This document shows, in pieces, positions 52,401 through 59,591 of a DNA stretch of 64,000 bases. The notes beneath the pieces were generated by a model. That model saw only the letters and a program-made list of their open reading frames with translations. It made no database searches and was not told where the DNA came from. The first letter of the stretch is position 1. Every line of letters begins with the position of its first letter. This DNA is from CAVQXR01 sp963717955 (lineage in GTDB: Bacteria > Actinomycetota > Thermoleophilia > Gaiellales > Gaiellaceae): positions 1,302,001 through 1,366,000 of the forward strand of contig CAVQXR010000001.1 of assembly GCA_963717955.1 (NCBI GenBank). Direction: 5' to 3'. The translations under genes were made by a program, and so were the position numbers.

Positions 52401-53288
52401 GCGATGACGTTCATCACGCGGATGATCTTCCTCGACGAGGAGGCCTACCCCGTCTTCGTTCCCCAGAACGAGGGCATGCTGGCGCCGGTGCACGTGGTCG
52501 CTCCGAAGGGCTCGATCTTCAACCCGAACTACCCGCGGGCCTGCTTCGCCCGCTTCTGCCAGGTGCAGCGAGCGGTCGACCTCGCGCTGCGCGCGCTCGC
52601 GCCGGTGATCCCGAACCAGGTCACGGCCGGCAACTCCGCCCACCTGCACTTCCTCGCCTACTCCGGGTTCAACGAGGAGGAGCGCGAGTACTGGGTGTAC
52701 CTCGAGGTCGACGAGGGCTCCTACGGCGGCCGGCCGGGGCGCGACGGCCTCGACTCCGTCGACTGCCTCATCGCGAACACCCGCAACAACCCGATCGAGG
52801 AGCTCGAGTGGCGCTTCCCGATGCGCACCGAGCGCTACGAGCTACGCGACGACCCCTGCGCGGCAGGCAAGTGGCGCGGCGGGATCGGGATGGTGCGCGT
52901 CAACCGCTTCCTCGAGGACACGATCGTCACCTGCGAGGGCGACCGCGTCGAGAGCGATCCGCCCTGGGGGATCTTCGGCGGGCACGACGGGATCCTCGCC
53001 TATGGGAAGGTGACGCACCCCGACGGGAACGAGGAGTACTGGCCGTCGAAGTTCACGGGCAGGACGCTCCCGGCCGGGTCGACGATCGAGATCGCCGTCC
53101 CGAACTCCGGTGGCTACGGCGACCCGCTCGAGCGTGACCCGGCGCAGGTGCTCTCCGACGTCCTCGACGGGTTCACGACCGTCGAGCTCGCAGAACGAGA
53201 CTACGGCGTCGTGATCGACCTGGACACGATGACGGTGGACGGGGAGGCGACCGCCCGGGCCCGCGAGGCGCGGATCGCGAAGGTGTAG
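49428..53288 (+). CDS. Fused HyuA-HyuB ATP-dependent hydantoinase/oxoprolinase (N-methylhydantoinase type)
   Basis: 1286 residues in one frame, ATG 49428 behind AAGGAGGAG. The HyuA part (1 to about 690) has MKRIGVDVGGTFTDLILVDE, LHGTTVATNIAL, LMQSSGGMATVEAA, VVTLDIGGTSADIGVAAGG, and DIDTIGAGGGSIAHVDPGGV. The HyuB part (about 700-1286) starts TPILMRVIGGAFSAIAKEM and has MSYSSIIRESEDLGAGIFD, LHNDPYGGATHSPDVAIVIP, and GHDGILAYGKVTHPDGNEEY. The two subunits are usually separate in bacterial hydantoinases; eukaryotic oxoprolinase is the known fused form. It hydrolyses a cyclic amide with ATP. N-methylhydantoin is favoured by the preceding N-carbamoylsarcosine amidase. Confidence 0.9.
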   Translation: MKRIGVDVGGTFTDLILVDEATGRITVDKVESTPDDPARGTVEGVRALCAKAGVVLAEVDNLLHGTTVATNIALTHTGAEVGMITTEGMRDILHIARHKKPYNFSLQQELPWQSRPLVKRRHRLTVNERVTVPAGEVLVALDEDEVRQRVRQLKAAGVEAVSVCLLHSYLNPDHERRIKEIVLEEHPDAFLSVSHEVLPLYREFERFSTVCLNAYVGPKVSRYVTRFDEAMKQAGFAHHVQLMQSSGGMATVEAATQRPVNMLMSGPVAGLIGGIWAGKVAGFSNVVTLDIGGTSADIGVAAGGQLRMRHLLDTKIGDYQAMVPMVDIDTIGAGGGSIAHVDPGGVFRVGPQSAGADPGPACYGRGGAVPTSTDAQLLLGRLRSDRGLLGGSMGLDRVLAQSAMETVAGELGMSVEEAALGALQIQKYGMTQAIELNSVRRGYDPREFTLVAAGGAGPLFACDIALELEIARVLVPPHPGIIAATGLLATDLQHEFVATERHQLKHLDEARLGARFDELVAQATARLDGDSVPEDRRLIRRLADCRYAGQGYEVRTEVPAGPVDAAFLDELKERFHRAHEAEYGHRFEAPIEIINIRAVAIGRVDELSATELEAGDGDPARARTLEREVVFDVDGKAERRLTPFYERELLRAGDRFVGPAIVEQYDTTTVIPPGLAAEIDRHGNIVIDCTSRPRQEGARGAALATPILMRVIGGAFSAIAKEMASVLYRMSYSSIIRESEDLGAGIFDREGNELAESDSTPMFMGAMPKIVKNVIAILGDDIHEGDVILHNDPYGGATHSPDVAIVIPIFFEDELVGFSGASAHVLDIGGAYPGLAIDLVDNWSEGNIYRAVKLQERGVWQAGLWKHILENVRTPSFNNGDIRAMIAACELAKRRYAELLSRYGQETVLGVARAWLGYSEQMLRQEIAKVPDGRYETEVGWLDDDGVNRGVKLPVRIAVEIEGDEITFDLTGSSDEVPTGYNCPFEGTTVSAMTFITRMIFLDEEAYPVFVPQNEGMLAPVHVVAPKGSIFNPNYPRACFARFCQVQRAVDLALRALAPVIPNQVTAGNSAHLHFLAYSGFNEEEREYWVYLEVDEGSYGGRPGRDGLDSVDCLIANTRNNPIEELEWRFPMRTERYELRDDPCAAGKWRGGIGMVRVNRFLEDTIVTCEGDRVESDPPWGIFGGHDGILAYGKVTHPDGNEEYWPSKFTGRTLPAGSTIEIAVPNSGGYGDPLERDPAQVLSDVLDGFTTVELAERDYGVVIDLDTMTVDGEATARAREARIAKV

Positions 53289-53418
53289 GGGTTCGATCTC
53301 GTCCGGCCCTACGAGATCATCCTCGAATGTGCGGGCGGGATGAGATCCCGCCCCTACGACCCATTCCGGCCGGTCGACGCGGCCCGCGCCGCGTAGGGGC
53401 CGGATCTCGTCCGGTCCT
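53286..53418. repeat. Array of GGATGAGATCC-type palindromes
   Basis: Three related elements: 53286-53312 (TAGGGGTTCGATCTCGTCC, then GGCCCTAC), 53332-53358 (GCGGGCGGGATGAGATCCCG, then CCCCTAC), and 53394-53418 (TAGGGGCCGGATCTCGTCC). The middle one is a clean palindrome with GGGCGGGAT arms. They share sequence with 45017-45081. The array follows the HyuAB stop and precedes the convergent oxidase, so a terminator or REP function is likely. A GCCGGGC-TTTGC piece near 53425 resembles the 69-base repeat. Confidence 0.65.
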
Positions 53419-53439
53419 CCGCGCCGGGCTTTGCGGCGG

Positions 53440-54798
53440 TCACGGAACGATGTTCTGGTTCAGGCGGAACAGGTTGCCCGGGTCGTACTTCCGTTTCAGC
53501 TCGACGAGCCGGTCGTAGTTCGGGCCGAACGCCTCGCGAACGACCCCCTGGTCGTCGTCGCTCATGTAGTTCACGTATCGGCGCGCGGCCCTGAAGGGCT
53601 GCACCGCGTCGAAGGTCTCGCGCGTCCAGGCGATGTTCTCGTCCGTCGTGGCCGGATCCATCCAGATCGACGGGATGACCAGGTTGTAGCCGGGATCCCG
53701 GTGAGGCACGGCCATCGCGTCGACCGGTACGCGCGTGACGGCACCGTGCACGTGCTCGAACACCATCGCCGTCATCGGCGATGGGCAGATGGCGAACCGT
53801 TGCACCATCACGTCGATCGCCTCGTCCGAGAGCCCGTCGAGGAAGGTCGACTTCCAGTAGTTGAGCGCACCCTTCGGAAACGCCGCGTCGATGAGGGTGT
53901 TGGCGGTCGCGTACGGCATCTCGCCGACCGGGACGTCGAGCGGCGAGCCGAACGCGAGCAGGGGCGCGAGCTCTCGCTGCGCCTCCTCGGCCGTTCCGAT
54001 GTGACAGATGACCGCGCCGCATAGCGGCTCGCCCGACCCGTCCGGTGCGTGGATCAGGCCGGCGAACAGCGTCATGTCGTCCGAGAGATCGGCGGTGTAC
54101 CCCCGGATGAACCGCAGCAGGTCCCGCGCGGCGTCGAACGGGTGGATGACGAGCCCCGCGGTGACGATCGGGCCGACTGGGTGCAGCCGGTACGCGAACG
54201 AGGTCGCGACCCCGAAGTTGGCGCCGGCGCCGCAGACGCCCCAGAACAGATCCGGATTCTCGTCCTCGCTGACCGTCAGCACGCGCCCGTCGGCCGTGAC
54301 GAGCTCGACCGAGGCGAGGTTGTCCGTCGCCAGGCCGTAGCGGCTCATCATGAACCCGAGCCCGCCCCCGAGCGTCAACCCGGCGATCCCGGTCGTCGAG
54401 ACCACACCGCCCGTCACGGCGAGCCCGTGCACCTGCGTCTCGCGGTTCAGCTCCCCCCAGGTGAGGCCGCCCTGCGCGCGGGCAGTCCTCGCAACGGGAT
54501 CGACATGGACGCCTTTCATCGGCGACAGGTCGATCATGAGGCCGCCGTCCGTGACGGCCTTGCCGGCGACGTTGTGCCCCCCGCCGCGAATCGAGACCTC
54601 GAGCCCGCGCTCGCGGGCGAGGTTCACGGCGTCGACGACGTCGGCCGTGCCGAGGCACTGGGCGATGAGCGCCGGCCGCTTGTCGATCAGCCCGTTATGG
54701 ATCTGGCGGGCCTGCTCGTACCCGTCGTCGTCAGGGAGAAGGAGCCGACCCGAGAATCCCTCCAGGCTGGCCACCAGGTCCTGCTCGAGCGTCGCCAT
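53440..54798 (-). CDS. FAD-linked oxidase (berberine-bridge/PCMH type)
   Basis: 452 residues, ATG 54798. The PCMH-type FAD domain has ALIAQCLGTADVVDAVNLAR, LEVSIRGGGHNVAGKAVTDG (the histidine at about residue 73 is the usual 8-alpha attachment site), and VVSTTGIAGLTLGGGLGFM. The cysteine needed for bicovalent attachment is absent in that last segment. PDLFWGVCGAGANFGVATSF follows, and the BBE C-terminal piece is YVNYMSDDDQGVVREAFGPN and KRKYDPGNLFRLNQNI. It oxidises an alcohol, sugar or similar substrate with O2. There is no signal peptide and no operon partner. Confidence 0.85.
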   Translation of the reverse strand: MATLEQDLVASLEGFSGRLLLPDDDGYEQARQIHNGLIDKRPALIAQCLGTADVVDAVNLARERGLEVSIRGGGHNVAGKAVTDGGLMIDLSPMKGVHVDPVARTARAQGGLTWGELNRETQVHGLAVTGGVVSTTGIAGLTLGGGLGFMMSRYGLATDNLASVELVTADGRVLTVSEDENPDLFWGVCGAGANFGVATSFAYRLHPVGPIVTAGLVIHPFDAARDLLRFIRGYTADLSDDMTLFAGLIHAPDGSGEPLCGAVICHIGTAEEAQRELAPLLAFGSPLDVPVGEMPYATANTLIDAAFPKGALNYWKSTFLDGLSDEAIDVMVQRFAICPSPMTAMVFEHVHGAVTRVPVDAMAVPHRDPGYNLVIPSIWMDPATTDENIAWTRETFDAVQPFRAARRYVNYMSDDDQGVVREAFGPNYDRLVELKRKYDPGNLFRLNQNIVP

Positions 54799-54888
54799 CG
54801 TGCACCTCCTCCGGATGGATGCGGGAATCCTACGTCACGATCGACACGAGTGCCGGCCGGCCGGCGGCGCCGAACCAGTCGTGTCCCC

Positions 54889-54910
54889 GTGCCTGGCACG
54901 TGCCAGGCAC
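54889..54910. repeat. Perfect 22-bp palindrome with GTGCCTGGCAC arms
   Basis: Same element as 16764-16785 with arms in the opposite order, plus one extra C as at 16698. It lies in the 164-base gap between the oxidase start and a hypothetical gene. Nothing else is seen in the gap. Confidence 0.65.
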
Positions 54911-54962
54911 CGGCGAGGAAATGGCCGGCCGCTGCCGCCGGCAACGCATCCGCACGGCGGCG

Positions 54963-55454
54963 TCAGGGGGAGGCAAGACCGCCCCGCTCACGGCCGATGC
55001 GCGCGCGCAGCCGCGGGCCGATGACGACCTCGTGCGGGAGCCGCCTCAGCGCTCCCGCCTCGACGACGACCCCCTGCTCGCGAAGGACGGTCGCCAGGTG
55101 GGCCCAGTGGTCTGCCTCCATGTCCTCCTGCGAGCGTCCGCCGAACGGCTCATCCGGTCCGACCACCGCGCGCGCCGTCGTCTCGATCTCCTCCATCGAC
55201 GTCGCCGCCCAGATGTCCGGGACGCCCTCCCCCAGGGCGATGTGCAGGGGCCACTCGGAGGTCCAGCCGCGGTCATCCAGCAGCAGCACGCGGCGCCCGT
55301 CGGCGAGCACGGCCTCATGGCGCGCCGACACCGACATCCGACGGACGCCCGCGCCGTGGGGCACATACTCCGACCAACCAACGTCAGATCCTCGGACCAA
55401 GGGGCCGTCATCCTGGACGTCGACGAGCGTCACCAGGCGTATCACGAGGGCCAT
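54963..55454 (-). CDS. Hypothetical 163-residue protein
   Basis: ATG 55454, intact. The N-terminal part MALVIRLVTLVDVQDDGPLV and VGWSEYVPHGAGVRR is followed by VLADGRRVLLLDDRGWTSEW, VPDIWAATSMEEIETTARAV, and HWAHLATVLREQGVVVEAGA. It is acidic, soluble, with no signal peptide or transmembrane helix. I do not recognise the family. It stands alone between the palindrome gap and the amidase stop at 55517. The clean frame and codon usage support a real gene. Confidence 0.5.
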   Translation of the reverse strand: MALVIRLVTLVDVQDDGPLVRGSDVGWSEYVPHGAGVRRMSVSARHEAVLADGRRVLLLDDRGWTSEWPLHIALGEGVPDIWAATSMEEIETTARAVVGPDEPFGGRSQEDMEADHWAHLATVLREQGVVVEAGALRRLPHEVVIGPRLRARIGRERGGLASP

Positions 55455-55516
55455 GCCTCATCTTCTCAGTCCGCCCGACGGCCACGCTCCCCGGCCCGGA
55501 CGGACGTGGCGTCAGG

Positions 55517-56941
55517 TCAAGGCGCGGACGGAGGCACCCGCTCGTGCCAGTCGGTCGCCCGCTGGAACGCGTGGGCGGCGCGGAGCACGGTGGCCTCGTC
55601 GAGACGCCGGCCGACGAGGCAGAGGCCGACGGGCATCCCGGCCACGAAACCACACGGAACCGTGGCGGCCGGAAGCCCGGCGAGGCTCCAGGGTGCCGTG
55701 TACCGGATGGCGGCGAGCCGGTAGGCGTCCTCGCCGATCGCGGCGTCGCTGCCGAGGCCCTCGAGCCCGTCGACCTCGATCCCGCCCTCGACGAGGCGAG
55801 GCGCGATCATCGGCATCGTCGGCTGCGCCAGGACGTCGAACCGCTCGAACACCCGCCGGAACGAGTCGGCGATCACGCGCCGCGCCCGCTGACCGGTCAC
55901 GTAGGCCGTCGAGGGCCAGAAGAGCCCCGCGAGCGCGCGCGTGCGAACGTCGGGCCCGTAGTCCGCGAGCCGGTTTCGCAGCCACTCGAGATGCACGCTC
56001 GTCGCCTCGGGGAACTGGATCGCCTGCTGCGCGATCCGCGCCTGCTCGAGGAACGGCACGTCGACCGGCTCCACGGCGGCTCCGAGCGACCGCAGACCGG
56101 CGGCCGCATCGCCGGCCGCGGCCGCAACCCGCAGATCGACGACGCCCTCGAAGAACGCGGACACGACCCCGACCCGAAGGCCGCGAAGATCCCCGCCGAG
56201 CAGCTCCGCATAGGAAACGTGCGGGGCGCGAATGCTGGAAGGATCATCGGGGTCGTGACCGGCGACGACCTGGAGCAGGAGCGCGCAGTCCTCGATCGTG
56301 CGCGCCAGCGGGCCGACGGCGTCGAAGCTCCAGGACAGCGGTAGCACGCCGCGGCAGGGGACGAGCCCCGTGGAGGGGCGAATGCCGCTGATCCCGCAGA
56401 ACGCTGCCGGGATCCGGACCGACCCGGCCGTGTCCGAGCCGAGCGTGCCGGCGACGAGGCCGGCGGCCGCGGCCGCGCCGCTGCCACCGCTCGAGCCGCC
56501 GCAGACGCGTCCCGTGTCCCAGGGGTTCCGGGCCGGGCCGAAGTGCGGGCTCGTCGTCAGCGCGCCGTAGGCGAACTCGTGCGTGTTGAGCTTGCCGACG
56601 ATCACCGCGCCGGCCGCCTCGAGCCGCCTCACGACCGTCGCGCTCTTGCCGGCGACGTTGTCGGCGAGGATCCGCGAGGCCGCGGTCGTCGGCGCTCCCT
56701 CGACGTCGATCAGGTCCTTGACGGCGAGCGGCACCCCGTGGAGCGGCCCGCGCTCGGTCGCCCGCTCGAGCCGGCGCGCTCGCTCGAGGGCCCTGTCCCC
56801 GTCGACGCTGATGAACGCATTGAGCTCCGGGTCGCCCGCCGCGATGCGGGCGAGCGAGGCCTCCACCGCCTCGAGCGGGGACAGCTCTCCGGCCCGTACC
56901 GCCGACGCGATGCGGGCGACCGAAGCCAGCGCCGCGCTCAT
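55517..56941 (-). CDS. Amidase-signature-family amidohydrolase
   Basis: 474 residues from ATG 56941. The Ser-cisSer-Lys triad of amidase-signature enzymes is complete: lysine in GVPLAVKDLIDVEGAPTTAA, serine in RVCGGSSGGSGAAAAAGLVA, and the nucleophile serine in GTLGSDTAGSVRIPAAFCGI. The fold continues RPSTGLVPCRGVLPLSWSFD, TVPCGFVAGMPVGLCLVGRR. It resembles GatA, but GatB and GatC are absent, so a general amidase is more likely. Possible substrates are small amides or N-acyl compounds. It diverges from the propeller gene with 73 bases between starts. Confidence 0.85.
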   Translation of the reverse strand: MSAALASVARIASAVRAGELSPLEAVEASLARIAAGDPELNAFISVDGDRALERARRLERATERGPLHGVPLAVKDLIDVEGAPTTAASRILADNVAGKSATVVRRLEAAGAVIVGKLNTHEFAYGALTTSPHFGPARNPWDTGRVCGGSSGGSGAAAAAGLVAGTLGSDTAGSVRIPAAFCGISGIRPSTGLVPCRGVLPLSWSFDAVGPLARTIEDCALLLQVVAGHDPDDPSSIRAPHVSYAELLGGDLRGLRVGVVSAFFEGVVDLRVAAAAGDAAAGLRSLGAAVEPVDVPFLEQARIAQQAIQFPEATSVHLEWLRNRLADYGPDVRTRALAGLFWPSTAYVTGQRARRVIADSFRRVFERFDVLAQPTMPMIAPRLVEGGIEVDGLEGLGSDAAIGEDAYRLAAIRYTAPWSLAGLPAATVPCGFVAGMPVGLCLVGRRLDEATVLRAAHAFQRATDWHERVPPSAP

Positions 56942-57014
56942 GCCGGGCAATCTACCGTCGCGCGAACCTGGCGGCACTCCGGCGAGCGCAGGTGGCACAC
57001 TCGCACGAGACCCC

Positions 57015-58310
57015 ATGGCCAAGAAGCTGATCCTCCTCGCGGCGGGCCTCGTGCTCGCGCTCGCCGGTGCTGCCGTCGCCTACGCGGTGCTCCGCGGCGG
57101 CGAGGCCGGGGGCGCCCTCGATACGGAGCTCGCCGGCGTGACGGTCGTCTCGCCATCGACCGCCGAGCCTGCGACGGCCACGCAGCCCGCGACCGAGCCG
57201 GCCGGCACCGGCTCGTCCACCTCGCCGACCGAGACCGCTCCGCCACCCGAGCCCGTCGAGGGGCCCTGCTGGACCGAGTTCGGGGGCAACCCGCAGCGCA
57301 CCCTCTCGCGGACCGAGATCGATCTCGGCGTCCCGGCCGAGAAGCCGCTCTGGGCGCGGGCCATGGGCGCCTACATGGAATACCCGCCGAGCTTCTGCGA
57401 CGGGACGCTGTACGTGAACACCTTCGACGGGCTGACGGCCGCGGTGGCTGCCGACACCGGGAAGGTGCTGTGGCGCTGGAAGACCAACGGCCTCAAGCCC
57501 TCGACGCCGGCGATCGCCGGAGACATGCTCGTGGTCAGCTCCATCGACGGAACGGTGACGGGCGTGCGGCGGGAGAGCGGCAAGGTCGCGTGGCAGGTCC
57601 GTGTCGACGCGAAGGTCGAGTCCTCGCCGGTCGCGATCGACGGAACGGCATACTTCGGCGCCACCGACGGGCGCGTCTTCGCGGTCAGCACGCAGACGGG
57701 GCGGATCCGGTGGGCGTACCAGACCGGCGGTCGGATCAACTCCAGCCCGTCGATCTGGGGAAACCGCCTCTGCGTCACGACCTACGCAGGCTCGATCTTC
57801 TGCCTCGACCGCCGTGACGGATCGAAGCTGTGGAGCACCTACGTCGAGCGCGACGCATTCCGGTACGAGAGCTTCTACGCGAGCGCCTCGACCGACGGGC
57901 GCCGCCTCTACACGGTCGCGCGCTCGGGGAAGGTCGTCGCCCTCGACGCGCGCGACGGCTCGGTCGAATGGACCGATCACGTCGACTCCCTCGGCTATTC
58001 CACCCCGGCGATCGCGAACGGCCGGGTGTTCGTCGGCGGGTTCGACGGCGGGCTTCGGGCCTACGACGGCGAGACCGGCAGGCTGATCTGGCGGCACGAC
58101 GTCCCGGGTCGGATCCTGGGTGGGGCGGTCGTCGTCGGGGGCCTCGTCTTCTTCTCCACGCTCGAGACGGAGACCTACGCCGTGCGCGCCTCCGACGGGA
58201 AGCGTGTGTGGCACGTCGGCCTCGGGAAGTACTCGCCCGGGATCGCGACGGAGGAGCGGTACTACTTCTCGCTCAACGGGCTCCTCGTGGCGTACGAGGG
58301 AACCCGCTAG
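57015..58310 (+). CDS. Membrane-anchored PQQ-type beta-propeller protein
   Basis: 431 residues, ATG 57015. A signal anchor MAKKLILLAAGLVLALAGAA is followed by a Ser/Thr/Pro-rich spacer (TATQPATEPAGTGSSTSPTE), then repeated PQQ-like blades: ADTGKVLWRWKTNG, RESGKVAWQVRVDA, TQTGRIRWAYQTGG, RRDGSKLWSTYVER, ETGRLIWRHDVPG, SDGKRVWHVGLG. It lacks the quinoprotein dehydrogenase active-site residues and is more like BamB/scaffold propellers. It probably sits outside the membrane and binds protein or ligand. Single gene; stop 5 bases from the convergent aminotransferase. Confidence 0.8.
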   Translation: MAKKLILLAAGLVLALAGAAVAYAVLRGGEAGGALDTELAGVTVVSPSTAEPATATQPATEPAGTGSSTSPTETAPPPEPVEGPCWTEFGGNPQRTLSRTEIDLGVPAEKPLWARAMGAYMEYPPSFCDGTLYVNTFDGLTAAVAADTGKVLWRWKTNGLKPSTPAIAGDMLVVSSIDGTVTGVRRESGKVAWQVRVDAKVESSPVAIDGTAYFGATDGRVFAVSTQTGRIRWAYQTGGRINSSPSIWGNRLCVTTYAGSIFCLDRRDGSKLWSTYVERDAFRYESFYASASTDGRRLYTVARSGKVVALDARDGSVEWTDHVDSLGYSTPAIANGRVFVGGFDGGLRAYDGETGRLIWRHDVPGRILGGAVVVGGLVFFSTLETETYAVRASDGKRVWHVGLGKYSPGIATEERYYFSLNGLLVAYEGTR

Positions 58311-58315
58311 TTCCG

Positions 58316-59539
58316 CTACCGATCGGTCGTTCGGACGGGGTCGGCCCCGGGTGTCCGGGCGATGCGAGCCGCCAGCCGGGAGATCCGCCGGCCTGCATCG
58401 GCGAGAACAGCGTCCTCGGCGCCGAGGCTCACTCGCACGTGGCCGTATCCGCTCGCGCCGAAGTCGTCGGTCGGCGTCACCGCCACGTCCTCCTCCTCGA
58501 AGAGCCGGACCGCGAAGCCCTCACCCGAGAGGCCCGTCCCGCGAACGTCGACGAGGACGAACATGCCGCCCTCCGGCGGACGAGCGACGATGCCGGGGGC
58601 CTCCTCGAGCGAGCGAACGAAGAGCCCGGCGCGTCGCTCGTACGCCTTCAGCATCGAGGCGGCGATCGACTCGTCGGCGAGCGCCGCGACCCCGGCATCC
58701 TGGATGAACGGCGGGCAGCCGAACAACATCGACTCGAGGAGCAGTGCGAGCCGGTCCGCGAGCTCGAGCGGCGCCACCGCCCAGCCGTGCCGGAACCCGG
58801 TCATCGCATGCGACTTGGAGAGGCTCCCGAGCGCCACGGAAAGCTCCTCCGAGCCCCGTAGCGCGAGGACGCTGACGTGGGGCCGGCCGTATGCGATCGC
58901 CGCGTAGACCTCGTCGGCGACCAGCCACAGCCCGTGCTCGCGGCACAGCGCTGCGAGGCCCTCCAGCTCGGCCCGCGTGGCGACGGCACCGGTGGGGTTG
59001 TGCGGCGAGTTCAAGAGAATCGCGCGTGTCCGCGTCGTGATCGCGGCTTCGACCTCCTCGACGCGGAGGTGGAAGCCGCGCTCCGGTATGAGCGGCACGC
59101 CGACCCAGGCAGCCCCCGACGCCGCCACCACGCCCGGATAGGTCGAGTATGCGGGCTCGGGCACGACGACCTCGTCGCCGGGCTCGACGAGACAGAGCAT
59201 GACGGCGAAGAGCGCCGCCTGCGAGCCGGGGAAGAACACGATCCGGTCCGGCGAGACGTCCCGGCCCGCCTGTGCCGAGGCGACGCGCGCGATCGCCTCG
59301 CGGATGTGTCGCTCGCCCCGGGCGTAGGTGTAGTGCGTCCTGCCGCCCCGCACCCCCTCGACGGCAGCCTCGACCGCGGCCCCGGGCGGGGGAAAGTCCG
59401 GCTCACCGAGGCTGAGCACGATGACGTCGTGACCGGCCTGCCGGCGCTGCAGCGCAAGCTCGTGAATCCGCCAGCTGCCTCCCTCGACCGCTGCGATCCG
59501 CGAGGCGAGCGAGGAGAGGGTGCGCACGCCGCCGCGCAT
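58316..59539 (-). CDS. Class I/II PLP-dependent aminotransferase
   Basis: 407 residues from ATG 59539. Fold-type I pattern: IVLSLGEPDFPPPGAAVEAA, HYTYARGERHIREAIARVA, VVVPEPAYSTYPGVVAASGA, ILLNSPHNPTGAVATRAEL (the Asn of NPTG), LVADEVYAAIAYGRPHV (the Asp and Tyr near PLP), and the Schiff-base lysine in VALGSLSKSHAMTGFRHGW. It resembles aspartate/aromatic aminotransferases of the AspC-like Ibeta/Igamma group. Amino-donor specificity is not evident. It precedes the M20/hydrolase operon on the same strand but is downstream of it, with a 52-base gap to the alcohol dehydrogenase stop. Confidence 0.88.
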   Translation of the reverse strand: MRGGVRTLSSLASRIAAVEGGSWRIHELALQRRQAGHDVIVLSLGEPDFPPPGAAVEAAVEGVRGGRTHYTYARGERHIREAIARVASAQAGRDVSPDRIVFFPGSQAALFAVMLCLVEPGDEVVVPEPAYSTYPGVVAASGAAWVGVPLIPERGFHLRVEEVEAAITTRTRAILLNSPHNPTGAVATRAELEGLAALCREHGLWLVADEVYAAIAYGRPHVSVLALRGSEELSVALGSLSKSHAMTGFRHGWAVAPLELADRLALLLESMLFGCPPFIQDAGVAALADESIAASMLKAYERRAGLFVRSLEEAPGIVARPPEGGMFVLVDVRGTGLSGEGFAVRLFEEEDVAVTPTDDFGASGYGHVRVSLGAEDAVLADAGRRISRLAARIARTPGADPVRTTDR

Positions 59540-59591
59540 GGCCCCATTCTGGCGCACCCGGTCGCAGGCCCGCGAAACGGACGCGCGGCCG

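Noticed and set aside
48957..52649. A 1230-codon open frame on the minus strand across the amidase and HyuAB genes
   Set aside because: It is the antisense shadow of an intact, clearly homologous plus-strand operon. Its protein is rich in Arg/Asp/Leu/Val without family motifs, as expected where G/C third positions keep antisense frames open.
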